DNA of 64,000 nucleotides from Coriobacteriaceae bacterium EMTCatB1 (lineage in GTDB: Bacteria > Actinomycetota > Coriobacteriia > Anaerosomatales > Anaerosomataceae), in the NCBI GenBank assembly GCA_001950395.1, contig BDLO01000001.1:1153979-1217978 (forward strand). The letters are read 5' to 3'. Made by a program: the position numbers and the translations under genes. Under the pieces are notes generated by a model. It had not been told where the DNA came from. It was given only the letters and a program-made list of their open reading frames with translations, and searched no databases. Shown here piece after piece: positions 54,191 through 62,964 of the stretch (its first letter is position 1; each line of letters begins with the position of its first letter).

Positions 54191-55530
54191 GCATGCACGA
54201 GACGGCTGCCGAGATCGCCGAGCGGACGCTTGCGCTCGCGCGCGGCGACGAGGTCGAGGTGCTCGCCTCGGTGGAGCGCTCGGCGCTCACGCGCTTCGCC
54301 AACAACCGCATCCACCAGAACGTCGCGGAGCGCTCCGCGGGTGTGTCGGTGCGCGTCGTCGTCGGGACGCGCCAGGGTTGCGCCGCCACCGACCGCGTCG
54401 ACGAGGAGTCGCTCGAGCGCTGCTGCGAGCGAGCCCGCGAGGCCGCGCTGCGCGCGCCCGAGGACCCCTCGTTCCCGGGGCTGCCTGAGCCCTCGGAGGC
54501 GGCTGCCGCGCCCGCTCGCCCGCTCCCGGATCCTGACGCGTTCGGCCCAGACGCCCGCGCGGAGGCTGCCGCCGCCATCATCGCGCAGTCCGCCGAGCGC
54601 GGCCTTACCGCTGCCGGCACGGTCTCGGTGCGTGCGGCCGGCATCGCGGTTGCGAACTCACGCGGCGTCCGCTTAGCCGCCACGACGGGCGCCGCGCGCG
54701 CCACCGTGCTCTCGATGCACGCAAGCGGCGCGAGCGGCTGGGCGTCCTGGCTCGGGACCGACCCCGCCGAGCTCGCCGCCGACTCCCTCGGCGATCGCGC
54801 CGCGCTGCTCGCAGAGCGCTCGGTGGGCGCCGAGCCGCTCGAGCCGGGCTCGTACCCGGTCGTCCTCGCGCCCGACGCCGTCGCGGATCTGCTCGACTTC
54901 CTCGGCTACACCTCGTTCGGCGCCCGCGCCTACTTCGAGCGCTCGTCCTTCGTCGCGCTGCACGAAGGCGAGCGGCTCTTCCCCGAGACGCTCACGATCG
55001 TCGACGACGCGCTCAGCCCCGAAGCCGTCGGACTGCCGTTCGACTTCGAGGGGGTGCCGAAGCACCGGGTGGCGCTCGTCGAGCGCGGAGTGCCCGCTGG
55101 CGTCGTCACCGACTCGTACTGGGCGGCGAAGCTCGCTCGCACGAACACCGGCCACGCGCTCCCCGCGCCGAACCCGTGGGGGCCGATGCCGCTCGACCTC
55201 GCCATCGAGCCGGGCGACGCCACCGTCGACGAGATGATCGCCGCCGTCGAGCGCGGCGTGTACGTCACGCGCTTCCACTACGTGAACGTCGAGGACCCCG
55301 CAACCGTGCTGCTCACCGGCATGACACGCGACGGCACCTTCCTCATCGAGGACGGCCGGCTCTCGCGCCCGCTTGCCAACGCGCGGTTCACGCAAAGCGT
55401 CGTCGAGGCGCTCAAGGGGCTTCAGGCGATCGGCCGCACCCGCGAGCTCGTCGGCACCGAGGACGGCGGCGCCTGCCTTGCGCCAGCGCTCGCGCTCGCG
55501 TCTTGGCAGTTCACCGGCCAGACGGGTTAG
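54187..55530 (+). CDS. tldE: TldE/PmbA metalloprotease partner subunit
   Basis: This 447-residue TldD/PmbA family member has no HExxxH, as expected for the E subunit. ANNRIHQNVAERS near the N-terminus and TGHALPAPNPWGP, DEMIAAVERGVYVT and GTFLIEDGRLSRP in the C-terminal half are family stretches. ATG 54187 overlaps the tldD stop (ATGA). Its TAG stop (55528-55530) overlaps the stop of an atpD remnant on the other strand. Confidence 0.9.
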   Translation: MSMHETAAEIAERTLALARGDEVEVLASVERSALTRFANNRIHQNVAERSAGVSVRVVVGTRQGCAATDRVDEESLERCCERAREAALRAPEDPSFPGLPEPSEAAAAPARPLPDPDAFGPDARAEAAAAIIAQSAERGLTAAGTVSVRAAGIAVANSRGVRLAATTGAARATVLSMHASGASGWASWLGTDPAELAADSLGDRAALLAERSVGAEPLEPGSYPVVLAPDAVADLLDFLGYTSFGARAYFERSSFVALHEGERLFPETLTIVDDALSPEAVGLPFDFEGVPKHRVALVERGVPAGVVTDSYWAAKLARTNTGHALPAPNPWGPMPLDLAIEPGDATVDEMIAAVERGVYVTRFHYVNVEDPATVLLTGMTRDGTFLIEDGRLSRPLANARFTQSVVEALKGLQAIGRTRELVGTEDGGACLAPALALASWQFTGQTG

Positions 55531-55582
55531 CCGGCGTCAGCAGCGGCGTCCTCTGCTGCGCGCTGCTGCTCGAGCATGTCCT
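55527..55582 (-). pseudogene. displaced 3' end of an atpD (V-ATPase subunit D) gene
   Basis: On the minus strand QDMLEQQRAAEDAAADAG and a TAA stop are read. The first half repeats the C-terminus of the intact subunit D (KDMLEQQRAEEQRSAE), but after RA the two tails differ. The TAA overlaps the tldE stop, a compact convergent arrangement that looks original. It lies on the far side of the mntA-hepT pair, so it is probably the old 3' end of atpD cut off by an insertion. Confidence 0.6.
55558..55582. repeat. direct repeat, outer copy (25 bp)
   Basis: GCGCGCTGCTGCTCGAGCAT followed by GTCCT is identical to 56429-56453, 871 bp away. On the minus strand it encodes the conserved end of subunit D. 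It bounds the mntA-hepT cassette on its left. Confidence 0.8.
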
Positions 55583-55649
55583 GCGTGTGATCGACTGCCA
55601 GCGCCCTTCGGTCCGGCCTTGGTGCGTGGTCACCCGTTAGATGCTAAGG
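55583..55649. other. short spacer inside the cassette
   Basis: No gene seen. The sequence follows the outer direct repeat and precedes the hepT stop; AGCGCCCTTCGG and GGCCTTGGTG segments could form weak hairpins only. Confidence 0.3.
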
Positions 55650-56012
55650 TCAGGACGATTCGCCGACCTCGCCCAGTGCCCGCATCAGGTCAGCGCACTC
55701 GTCGCGCAGCACGGGCACATCTCGCTTCGCGATGCCCCAAACGATAACGTCGCTGACATTGGGGTACTCGTGGGTGAGCCGGTTGCGGAAATCGACGATA
55801 CGACGCGCATGGGAGATCGAGACGAATAGGTCGGGCGCAATCCGCGACAGCGCCGCAGCGGCTTCGCCGATGATGATGAACTCCCGCTCGACAGAAGAGC
55901 GCACGAGCCTGTTGGCTTTGTACGCGTCCAAGTCGAGCCCCTCAAGCGCGTACGCGATCGCGTCGCAACTTTCGAGGATGTCAGCTAGGTATGCGCGCGC
56001 GTCACGCGGCAT
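55650..56012 (-). CDS. hepT: HepT-like HEPN ribonuclease toxin (DUF86)
   Basis: This 120-residue all-alpha protein carries the HEPN motif RNRLTHEY at residues 76-83, giving R-x4-H-x-Y. The tyrosine is the residue AMPylated by MntA in characterised pairs. HepT cleaves RNA (tRNA in the studied case) unless modified. It overlaps mntA by 11 nt at its start and is translated after it. Confidence 0.88.
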   Translation of the reverse strand: MPRDARAYLADILESCDAIAYALEGLDLDAYKANRLVRSSVEREFIIIGEAAAALSRIAPDLFVSISHARRIVDFRNRLTHEYPNVSDVIVWGIAKRDVPVLRDECADLMRALGEVGESS

Positions 56013-56310
56013 ACATCAACCGCCTCGTACGTTCGATGTCGGCGGCGATGTAGCGGTTCTTTACCGCATCCGCCATCACAAGGTCGACGGGCGAATCAAG
56101 GATCCGCTCAAGCTCCGCAAGCAGGCCGAAGTACGCATCGACGAGCTCGAACGGCGACATGTCCTCGAACTCGACGAGCAGATCGATGTCGCTCGCGTGT
56201 AACGAGAAGTCGTCCCGAAGCGCAGAGCCGAACACGTACATGCGGGCGACCTTGAATCGGCGGCATGCCTCAGTTATCGCTTGCTTCTTCTCCTGGAGAA
56301 TGCTTGCCAC
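56002..56310 (-). CDS. mntA: MntA-like minimal nucleotidyltransferase antitoxin
   Basis: This 102-residue nucleotidyltransferase has FGSALRDDF followed by SDIDLLVEF: the GS at 28-29 and D41-x-D43 form the metal and NTP site, with 11 residues between S and D (usually 10). It transfers AMP to HepT to silence it. The start is GTG 56310 with GAGGAGGAG upstream. The cassette lies downstream of atpD in the same direction. Confidence 0.88.
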   Translation of the reverse strand: MASILQEKKQAITEACRRFKVARMYVFGSALRDDFSLHASDIDLLVEFEDMSPFELVDAYFGLLAELERILDSPVDLVMADAVKNRYIAADIERTRRLMYAA

Positions 56311-56347
56311 TGCGCTCCTCCTCTCGCATCCATCGTACCCGCGAGAG

Positions 56348-56366
56348 GCAGGCTCCGCCAGCCTGC
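56348..56366 (-). terminator. hairpin between atpD and mntA
   Basis: GCAGGCT (56348-56354), loop CCGCC and AGCCTGC (56360-56366) form a 7-bp stem about 40 nt after the atpD stop. There is no T-run. It may separate ATPase transcription from the mntA-hepT pair. Confidence 0.45.
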
Positions 56367-56403
56367 TTACGAGGCGAGGCGTCGAATGGAGTCTGAGGAA
56401 CTC

Positions 56404-57054
56404 CTACTCCGCGCTCCTTTGCTCCTCCGCGCGCTGCTGCTCGAGCATGTCCTTCACCTTCATGAGCCGCGTGAGGTTGCCTCGCTCGGCCTCGTCCAGC
56501 TTCATCTGCACGCTCTTGATCGTCTCGACGATCGAGGGTATGAGCACGTGCTCGAGCGCGTTCACGCGCCGACGCGTGCGCTCGATCTCGGCGGCCAGAA
56601 GCTCGATCGCCTTCTCGCGCTGCGCGAGCTCGATCATGAGCGGAAGCGTCTCGGCGAGCGCTTCGAGCGCCTCGTCGAGCACCGCTGGCATCGTGCCGAG
56701 CGAGTAGCCGCCCGGCTGCGGGATCTCCCCCGCCTCGATCTCTGGCACGCGCACGCTCATCACGTTGCGCTCTGCAGTCGTCACGAGGTCGGCCGGCTCG
56801 CCAGCGAGCAGCGCCTGCGCCAAGTCGGTGCGCCCTGCTTCCGCGCGCGCCACCGCGAGCAGCGCGTACGCGTGCGAGAGCCGCGCCTCGACCTCGCGGC
56901 GAAGCCGACGGCTGTCCGAGATGCGCGCCAAGAACTCCTTCAGAAGCTCGTCGAACTTGTCCTTGAGAAGCTTGTGGCCGCGCTTGGCGACGTCGCGCCT
57001 GCGCTTGAGCTTGAGCAGCTCCATGCGGTTGGGGTTCACGCGAAGGACAGACAT
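56404..57054 (-). CDS. atpD: V/A-type ATPase subunit D
   Basis: This 216-residue coiled-coil rotor stalk subunit has NPNRMELLKLKRRRDVAKRGHKLLKDK in outline at the N-terminus, the classic subunit D start, and a long helical C-terminus ending KDMLEQQRAEEQRSAE. It sits last in the operon. The C-terminal 25 nt (56429-56453) are repeated at 55558-55582. The residues after RA may derive from the inserted cassette. Confidence 0.92.
   Translation of the reverse strand: MSVLRVNPNRMELLKLKRRRDVAKRGHKLLKDKFDELLKEFLARISDSRRLRREVEARLSHAYALLAVARAEAGRTDLAQALLAGEPADLVTTAERNVMSVRVPEIEAGEIPQPGGYSLGTMPAVLDEALEALAETLPLMIELAQREKAIELLAAEIERTRRRVNALEHVLIPSIVETIKSVQMKLDEAERGNLTRLMKVKDMLEQQRAEEQRSAE
56429..56453. repeat. 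direct repeat, inner copy (25 bp) within atpD
   Basis: Identical to 55558-55582. It codes for the KDMLEQQRA region of subunit D. The flanking bases differ on both sides, so the identity ends sharply at 25 bp. Confidence 0.8.
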
Positions 57055-57058
57055 CTCG

Positions 57059-57271
57059 CTACCTCTTCACCAGCGCTGAGATGACGATGGCCGCTGCCAC
57101 GAGCAGCAGGATCGCGTTCATCACGCGGATGATGACCACGCCGGTGGGCGTGGTCGCGCCGGCCCGCTTGTACATGCGCGCCATGTACGCGTTGAAGCCC
57201 ACGAGCGCGAGGAAGAACAGCGCCATCCCCACGACGAGCGCGATGCGCAGCGATGCGACGAGCCCCCCCAC
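57059..57271 (-). CDS. small two-helix membrane protein in the V-ATPase operon
   Basis: This 70-residue protein has two hydrophobic helices (about 8-30 and 48-67) with ARMYKRAGATTPTG between them. It begins at GTG 57271, directly after the atpB stop, and ends 4 nt before atpD. It is not one of the standard subunits. It may be an assembly or regulatory peptide of the ATPase; no family recognised. Confidence 0.7.
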   Translation of the reverse strand: MGGLVASLRIALVVGMALFFLALVGFNAYMARMYKRAGATTPTGVVIIRVMNAILLLVAAAIVISALVKR

Positions 57272-58681
57272 TCAGCCCTCCTGGCTAGGCAGGTACTTCT
57301 CGACGTACTCGTCCTTGATGCGCTTGAGCTCGCTCCGCGGCAGCAGCGCGGCCAGCTCCCAGCCGATCGAAAGCGTCTCGGCCACCGAGCGCTCCTCGTG
57401 CTTGCCCTGCCGGATGAAGCGGTCCTCGAAGGCGTCGGCGAAGGCCACGAACGCCTTGTCGGTCTCAGACAGAGCCGCTTCGCCCAGGATGACGGCGAGC
57501 TCCTTGGCCTGCAGGCCGCGGGCGTACGCACCGAAGAGCTGGTTGGAGAGGTCGGCGTGGTCCTCGCGCGTCTTGCCGGGGCCGATGCCCTTCTGCTTGA
57601 GGCGAGAGAGCGACGGCAGCACCGCCACCGGCGGATAGATGCCGCGCCGGTGCAGGTTGCGGTCCAAGATGATCTGGCCCTCGGTGATGTAGCCCGTGAG
57701 ATCCGGGATCGGGTGCGTCTTGTCGTCGTCCGGCATCGAGAGGATCGGCACCTGCGTGATCGAGCCGTGCTTGCCTTTGATGCGGCCGGCGCGCTCGTAG
57801 ATGGTCGCTAAGTCGGTGTAGAGGTAGCCCGGGTAACCGCGCCTGCCCGGCACCTCCTTGCGAGCGGCCGAGACCTCGCGCAACGCCTCGCAGTAGTAGG
57901 TCATGTCCGTCAGGATGACGAGCACGTGCATGTCGCACTCGTACGCGAGGTGCTCAGCGGCCGTGAGCGCCATGCGCGGCGTCGCGATGCGCTCCACGGC
58001 AGGGTCGTCCGCGAGGTTCAAGAACAGCACCGCACGCTCGATGGCAGAGGTGGTCCGGAACTCATTCTTGAAGAACTCAGCGTCCTCGAAAGTGATGCCC
58101 ATCGCCGCGAACACGACGGCGAACTCGCCTTCCATCTTCTCGCCCACAACGTCCGGCCGGTCGCTTCGCACGAGCACCGCGCTCTGGCGAGCGATCTGGG
58201 CGGCAAGCTCGTTGTGCGGCAGGCCCGAGCCGGAGAAGATCGGCAGCTTCTGGCCGCGCACCAGCGGGTTCAGCCCGTCGATGGCCGAGATGCCGGTCTG
58301 GATGAAGTCGTCCGGGAAGTCGCGCGCCGTCGGGTTGATCGGCGAGCCGTGGATCGGCAGCCGCTTCTCGGGGATGATCTCCGGCCCGCCGTCGATGGGA
58401 CGGCCGAGGCCGTCGAACACGCGACCCAGCATGTCGCGGCTCACGCCGAGCTCGAGCGGCCGCCCGAGGAACTTCGCCTTCGTGCCCGCAGGATTCGAAC
58501 CGCGCGTCCCCTCGAACGCTTGCACGAGCGCGACCGAGCCGTTGACCTCCAAGACGTTGCCGAGCGAGCGGGTGCCGTCCGGGTACTCCAGCTCCACGAG
58601 CTCGCCGTAGGTGACGTCGACGACGCTGTCGATGAGCAGGAGCGGGCCGACGATCTCGCGCGTGGTCATGTACTCGCGCAT
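57272..58681 (-). CDS. atpB: V/A-type ATPase subunit B
   Basis: This 469-residue non-catalytic nucleotide-binding subunit has no intact Walker A; the equivalent region is [52 protein letters not shown] in outline and [21 protein letters not shown] are family stretches. Its start overlaps atpA by 1 nt (TGATG). It forms the A3B3 ring. Confidence 0.94.
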   Translation of the reverse strand: MREYMTTREIVGPLLLIDSVVDVTYGELVELEYPDGTRSLGNVLEVNGSVALVQAFEGTRGSNPAGTKAKFLGRPLELGVSRDMLGRVFDGLGRPIDGGPEIIPEKRLPIHGSPINPTARDFPDDFIQTGISAIDGLNPLVRGQKLPIFSGSGLPHNELAAQIARQSAVLVRSDRPDVVGEKMEGEFAVVFAAMGITFEDAEFFKNEFRTTSAIERAVLFLNLADDPAVERIATPRMALTAAEHLAYECDMHVLVILTDMTYYCEALREVSAARKEVPGRRGYPGYLYTDLATIYERAGRIKGKHGSITQVPILSMPDDDKTHPIPDLTGYITEGQIILDRNLHRRGIYPPVAVLPSLSRLKQKGIGPGKTREDHADLSNQLFGAYARGLQAKELAVILGEAALSETDKAFVAFADAFEDRFIRQGKHEERSVAETLSIGWELAALLPRSELKRIKDEYVEKYLPSQEG

Positions 58682-60471
58682 CAGCGCTCACCTCCCGCGT
58701 ACACCGAAGCTGGCTCCTCTTCCTCGCCGCCGACAAGCTGCGTCTCGATCTCCGACGCGATCGCCTCGAACTCGGCGAGGTCCTCAGCGCTCAGGTACTT
58801 CGCGCGTGCGATGCGCTCGCGCACCGGCGCCGAGAAGATCGCCTCCAGCGACGCGCCCCGCGAGAGCGCCTCGAGCGCCTTGTCGCGGAACAGCAGGATG
58901 ACCCGCAGAAGCGCGTCTTGCTCGGCGAGCGACGAGAACTGGTCGTCGTCACGGAAGGCGTTTTGCTGCAAGAAGTCCTCGCGGATCGACTTGGCGGTCT
59001 CCATGAGCACGCGCTCTTCGGGCGAGAGCGCCTCGACGCCCACCAGCCGCACGATCTCGGCGAGCTCCGCCTCGCGCTGCAGGATCGCCATCGCCTCGTC
59101 GCGCCGCGCGCGGAACTCCGGCGAGACGCGCTCCGCCCAAAACGGCGTCACCTTGTCGAGGTACAGCGAGTACGAGGTGAGCCAGTCGATGGCCGGGAAG
59201 TGGCGCTGGAACGCGAGCTGGTCTTGCAGGGCCCAGAAGACCTTGACGACGCGGAGCGTGTTCTGCACGACCGGCTCCGAGAGGTCGCCGCCGGGAGGCG
59301 AGACCGAGCCCACGACGGTAACGGAGCCCTCGCGCCCGTCGCTCCCGAGCGCACGCACCTTGCCCGCGCGCTCGTAGAACGACGCCAGCCGCGTCCCGAG
59401 GTACGCGGGGAAGCCCTCGTCGCCCGGCATCTCCTCCAGGCGGCCGGAGATCTCGCGCATCGCCTCGGCCCAGCGGCTCGTGGAGTCCGCCTGCAGGACG
59501 ACGTTGTAGCCCATGTCGCGGAAGTACTCGGCCATCGTGATGCCCGTGTACACGCTCGCCTCGCGCGCCGCCACCGGCATGTTCGAGGTGTTCGCGACGA
59601 GCACGGTGCGCTTCATGAGCGGCTGCCCGGAGTACGGGTCGGTGAGCTCGGGGAACTCCATGAGCACGTCGGTCATCTCGTTGCCGCGCTCGCCGCACCC
59701 GATGAACACGACGATCTCGGCGTTGCTCCACTTCGCGATCTGGTGCTGCGTGACGGTCTTGCCCGCGCCGAACGGACCCGGGATGCACGCCACGCCGCCT
59801 TTGACAACCGGGAAGAACGTGTCGATCACGCGCGTGCCCGTCACCAGCGGCTCGGCAGCCGAGACCTTCTCGCGGTACGGCCGCGGCACGCGCACCGGCC
59901 AGACCTGCATCATCGTGAGGTCGTGGACCGTCCCGTCTGCTGCCCGAAGCCGCGCCACCACGTCGGTGACGGTGTGCTCCCCCTCGCGCACTTCCACGAT
60001 CTCGCCCGCGAGCCCCGGCGGCACCATGATGCGATGCTCGATGACGACGTTCTCTTGCACGACGCCGATCACGTCGCCGCCTGCCACTGCGTCACCCGGC
60101 TTCACGCGCGGCTCGAACGCCCACAGCCGCTCGCGGTCGAGCGCGGGCGCCGACAGGCCGCGAGCGATGAACGCGCCGGCCTGCGCCTGCAACACGTCGA
60201 GCGGCCGCTGTACGCCGTCGTACACCTGCTCGAGCATGCCGGGCCCGAGCTCCACCGAAAGCGGCGCCCCCGTCGAGACCACCGGGTCGCCGGGGCCGAG
60301 GCCCTCGGTCTCCTCGTAGACCTGGATCGACGCGCGGTCGCCGCGCATCTCGATGATCTCGCCCATGAGCCCTTCGTCGCCCACGCGGACCAGGTCGTAC
60401 ATCTTGGACTCGACGAGCCCTTCCGCGACCACCAGCGGGCCCGCGACCTTGATGATGCGCCCTTGCTCCAT
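58681..60471 (-). CDS. atpA: V/A-type ATPase catalytic subunit A
   Basis: This 596-residue catalytic subunit has the Walker A GPFGAGKT (residues about 232-239), the catalytic glutamate region [31 protein letters not shown] and the A-type non-homologous region after residue 110. ATG 60471 is preferred to GTG 60474 because GAGGAAG stands at better distance. It overlaps atpF by 1 nt. Confidence 0.94.
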   Translation of the reverse strand: MEQGRIIKVAGPLVVAEGLVESKMYDLVRVGDEGLMGEIIEMRGDRASIQVYEETEGLGPGDPVVSTGAPLSVELGPGMLEQVYDGVQRPLDVLQAQAGAFIARGLSAPALDRERLWAFEPRVKPGDAVAGGDVIGVVQENVVIEHRIMVPPGLAGEIVEVREGEHTVTDVVARLRAADGTVHDLTMMQVWPVRVPRPYREKVSAAEPLVTGTRVIDTFFPVVKGGVACIPGPFGAGKTVTQHQIAKWSNAEIVVFIGCGERGNEMTDVLMEFPELTDPYSGQPLMKRTVLVANTSNMPVAAREASVYTGITMAEYFRDMGYNVVLQADSTSRWAEAMREISGRLEEMPGDEGFPAYLGTRLASFYERAGKVRALGSDGREGSVTVVGSVSPPGGDLSEPVVQNTLRVVKVFWALQDQLAFQRHFPAIDWLTSYSLYLDKVTPFWAERVSPEFRARRDEAMAILQREAELAEIVRLVGVEALSPEERVLMETAKSIREDFLQQNAFRDDDQFSSLAEQDALLRVILLFRDKALEALSRGASLEAIFSAPVRERIARAKYLSAEDLAEFEAIASEIETQLVGGEEEEPASVYAGGER

Positions 60472-60800
60472 CACGCTTCCTCTTCCCGAATGAGTGTGCT
60501 CGTTCCAACGGCGCGCTCGATCGCGCGCGCGAGCTTCGCTTCCCCAACGCCCCCCGGGCTCCCGGCGCCCGGGATGACCGTCACCGCAGGCACGGGCCGG
60601 TCGGCGATCGCCGCGATCTCCTCGGCGAGCTCCGCGTACACCGGCTCGGTGACGAACACGATGCCGTACGCGCCGCTTGCCACCTCGGGCCAGATCGCGT
60701 GCGCGTCGGCGGGCTCGGCCACAGGGAACACCGCGACGCCGAGCGGGCGGAACCCGGCCACGCTCGTGGAATCGCCGATGATCGCGACCTTCTCAGCCAC
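60471..60800 (-). CDS. atpF: V/A-type ATPase subunit F
   Basis: This 109-residue Rossmann-like rotor stalk subunit opens VAIIGDSTSVAGFRPLGV and carries YGIVFVTEPVYAEL, then PAVTVIPG, as in other F subunits. It starts at GTG 60800, overlapping atpC by 8 nt. Confidence 0.88.
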   Translation of the reverse strand: MAEKVAIIGDSTSVAGFRPLGVAVFPVAEPADAHAIWPEVASGAYGIVFVTEPVYAELAEEIAAIADRPVPAVTVIPGAGSPGGVGEAKLARAIERAVGTSTLIREEEA

Positions 60801-61842
60801 GGCCCACGTACACCTTCCTCAGCCGCGCCCGCAGCTCCTCCGTGCCGAGTCCTGCGAGCTTCCCGATGAGCAGCACCCGCAGCTGCCGCACCTCCGCCTC
60901 GCGTGCGAGCACGTACGCGACCACCGGCTCCGCCCCCAGCGGCACCGCGCGGCCGGCGCGCATCATGCGCACCGCGAGCGCGTCTGTGGCCACGTCGAGC
61001 CGGTCGAGCGCGAGCAGGTCCTCGGCCTGCACCCCCCGAAGCGCGTGCTCCGAGGCGAGCCGCTCCGCGAGCTCCTCGAGCGGCAGCGCGTAAGCCGCCG
61101 CAAGACGCGTGCGCGGCACCCGCCCGCCGTCCAAGAGCGACGGCTCCACTTCAGCCAGCGCAGCGCCGCGCCGCTTGGCGCGGATGACGCGCTTGACGTT
61201 CGCGAGGTCGACGGAAAGCGCGACGTATTCGCCAAGGAAGTCGCTCTTCGACGCGCGCGCGAGCGAGGCGAGCTCGGCGTATTCCGCTCGCTCCACCACG
61301 CGGTCGACCGTCTCGAGCTTCGCAAGGGTGCTCACCTCGGTTCCGCGACGCTCGGCGTCCGCGTCGAGCGCCGCAAGCGCGTCGAGCGCTTCTGCCGCCA
61401 CGCGGCGCAGCGGCTCGGGCAGCTCCCGGACCGCCCCGGTGACGACCTCGATCGGAACGGTGCCGAGCGGAGACAGGTCGCGCTCGACGGAAGCGCCCAA
61501 CACGTCCGCTTTCAGGCGCGCTCGCAGGTTCGCGAAGTCGTGCCGTACGCGGAAGAAGCGCGTCATGCTCTCCGGCAACCCGAGCTCGGCGACGAGCCCG
61601 TACACGGACTCGAGCGCGCGTTCAAGCCCGCGCTCCACGTCGTCTGCGGTCTGCGCTCCCTCGAGGTACTGGCCGTAGGCGGTGTCGGAGAGGATGCGCA
61701 GCTGCTCGGCGAAGGTCGGCGCGTCCACGAGCCGCTCGTAGGCGGCGTCGCGGAGGACCCGCGCCTCCAGCGCACGCACCCGGCCGACCGCGTATCCGTA
61801 GCGGATCGAGTCCTTGACGGCTTTGAGCAGCGGGGGCCGCAT
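60793..61842 (-). CDS. atpC: V/A-type ATPase subunit C
   Basis: This 349-residue central-stalk cap subunit (AtpC/NtpC, d subunit type) opens RYGYAVGRVRALEARVL, the common start, and has the repeated helical bundles ending ELRARLRKVYVGRG. ATG 61842, 1 nt after the atpE stop, is chosen over ATG 61854, which abuts GAAGGAG with no spacer. It connects the K ring to D/F. Confidence 0.86.
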   Translation of the reverse strand: MRPPLLKAVKDSIRYGYAVGRVRALEARVLRDAAYERLVDAPTFAEQLRILSDTAYGQYLEGAQTADDVERGLERALESVYGLVAELGLPESMTRFFRVRHDFANLRARLKADVLGASVERDLSPLGTVPIEVVTGAVRELPEPLRRVAAEALDALAALDADAERRGTEVSTLAKLETVDRVVERAEYAELASLARASKSDFLGEYVALSVDLANVKRVIRAKRRGAALAEVEPSLLDGGRVPRTRLAAAYALPLEELAERLASEHALRGVQAEDLLALDRLDVATDALAVRMMRAGRAVPLGAEPVVAYVLAREAEVRQLRVLLIGKLAGLGTEELRARLRKVYVGRG

Positions 61843-61843
61843 C

Positions 61844-62458
61844 TTACCGGCCATCTCCTTCGCCCTGGGCGAACAGCGCCTCGGCGAATCGCGCAACCAG
61901 CCGGTCGCGCTCCGCCTCGATGAGGCCCTCAATGGACAGGTCGACGCTCTCGCGCGCTCCGCGCAGGACCACGCCGTGAGCGACTGGCGCGGGCTCGTCG
62001 ACGAAGCGCAGCGCGAGACCTTCGCGCCCCATCTCCCGCGCGACGGACTCCACCGCCTCCGGAAGCGCCGCAAGCCGGTCCCGGTCGGCCGCCGCCACCA
62101 AGACCTCCTCGCCGCCGCGCGCCGTCTTCACGATCCGTCGCGCGACGAACCGCGCGTAGCGCGACGGCTCGACCGCGACGAGCCCGGCGGCGGTCAGCCC
62201 GAGCGCCTCCTCGATGAGCGCCTGCTTCGCCGCCAGCGTGTCGTCTCGTGCCCGCAGGCGCGCTGAAGCCAGCAGCGCGTCCGCCTGTCGCCGCGCGTCG
62301 GCCTCTGCCTCCGCCACGATGCGCGCCGACCGCTCAGCCGCGCGCTTCTCGGCGTCGCGCCGGACCCCGGCGGCCTCCTCCTCGGCCCGGGCGATGATCT
62401 CGTGCGCCTCGGCCTCGGCGTCTGCCGCGATCTGCTCGAGGATGTCAGCGAGCGCCAC
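61844..62458 (-). CDS. atpE: V/A-type ATPase subunit E
   Basis: This 204-residue peripheral stalk subunit has an Ala/Glu/Arg-rich helix in the first 110 residues (IAADAEAEAHEIIARAEEEA in outline) followed by a globular part with LALRFVDEPAPVAHGVVLRG. It starts at GTG 62458 with GGAGGAG upstream. No separate subunit G/H gene lies inside the window; it may be upstream of atpI. Confidence 0.9.
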   Translation of the reverse strand: MALADILEQIAADAEAEAHEIIARAEEEAAGVRRDAEKRAAERSARIVAEAEADARRQADALLASARLRARDDTLAAKQALIEEALGLTAAGLVAVEPSRYARFVARRIVKTARGGEEVLVAAADRDRLAALPEAVESVAREMGREGLALRFVDEPAPVAHGVVLRGARESVDLSIEGLIEAERDRLVARFAEALFAQGEGDGR

Positions 62459-62466
62459 GGCTCCTC

Positions 62467-62964
62467 CTACAGCGCCTGCGCGGCGCTCTGCAGACCGAGC
62501 AGCATGAGAATCGTCACGATGAGCGCGAGCACCGCGTAGGTCTCGACGAGCGCCGGGAAGATCAGGGCAGGCGCTGGCTGGTCAGCGGCGACGATGCCCG
62601 CCGCGGCCGCGCCCGTCATGCCCTGGTAGATCGCGCTCACGAGCGCCAAGAACGCCACGGGCAGGCACGCGAGGAAGACCTTGAAGCCGATCGCCGCAGG
62701 CAGGTCCACCTTCCCGCCGAGGATGTTGAAGAAGATCACGACGAGCACGGCGGTGATGAACCCGTAGATGCCCTGCGTGCCCGGCATCGCTGCGAGCGGC
62801 AGCAGCTTGCCGAACTTGCTGCCGTCTTCGGACAGGATGCCCGATGCCGTGCTCGAAGCGGTCGTGATGCCGATGGCAGACCCGATCCCGCCGAGGACCG
62901 CGGCGAGGCCGGCTCCCAGCAGCGCCCAGTCCGTGCCCGACATGCCGAGTATTGCGTCCTTCAC
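62467..62964 (-). CDS. atpK: V/A-type ATPase membrane subunit K (double-hairpin proteolipid)
   Basis: This 165-residue protein has four TM helices, i.e. a duplicated c-type hairpin. The ion-carrying Glu141 is in the fourth helix (PALVETYA). T63 and Q64 in PGTQGIYG and Q114 in AIYQG occupy the positions of the Na+ ligands known in Enterococcus hirae NtpK (T64, Q65, Q110, E139), so Na+ coupling is plausible. It starts at GTG 62964, AAGGAGG being about 9 nt upstream, and overlaps atpI by 4 nt. Confidence 0.92.
   Translation of the reverse strand: MKDAILGMSGTDWALLGAGLAAVLGGIGSAIGITTASSTASGILSEDGSKFGKLLPLAAMPGTQGIYGFITAVLVVIFFNILGGKVDLPAAIGFKVFLACLPVAFLALVSAIYQGMTGAAAAGIVAADQPAPALIFPALVETYAVLALIVTILMLLGLQSAAQAL

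Noticed and set aside
58918-61923. A 1,001-codon open frame antisense to atpA, atpF and atpC
   Set aside because: It mirrors GC-rich codon use of the ATPase genes on the other strand, is His/Arg/Asp-rich with no domain, and the sense genes are certain.
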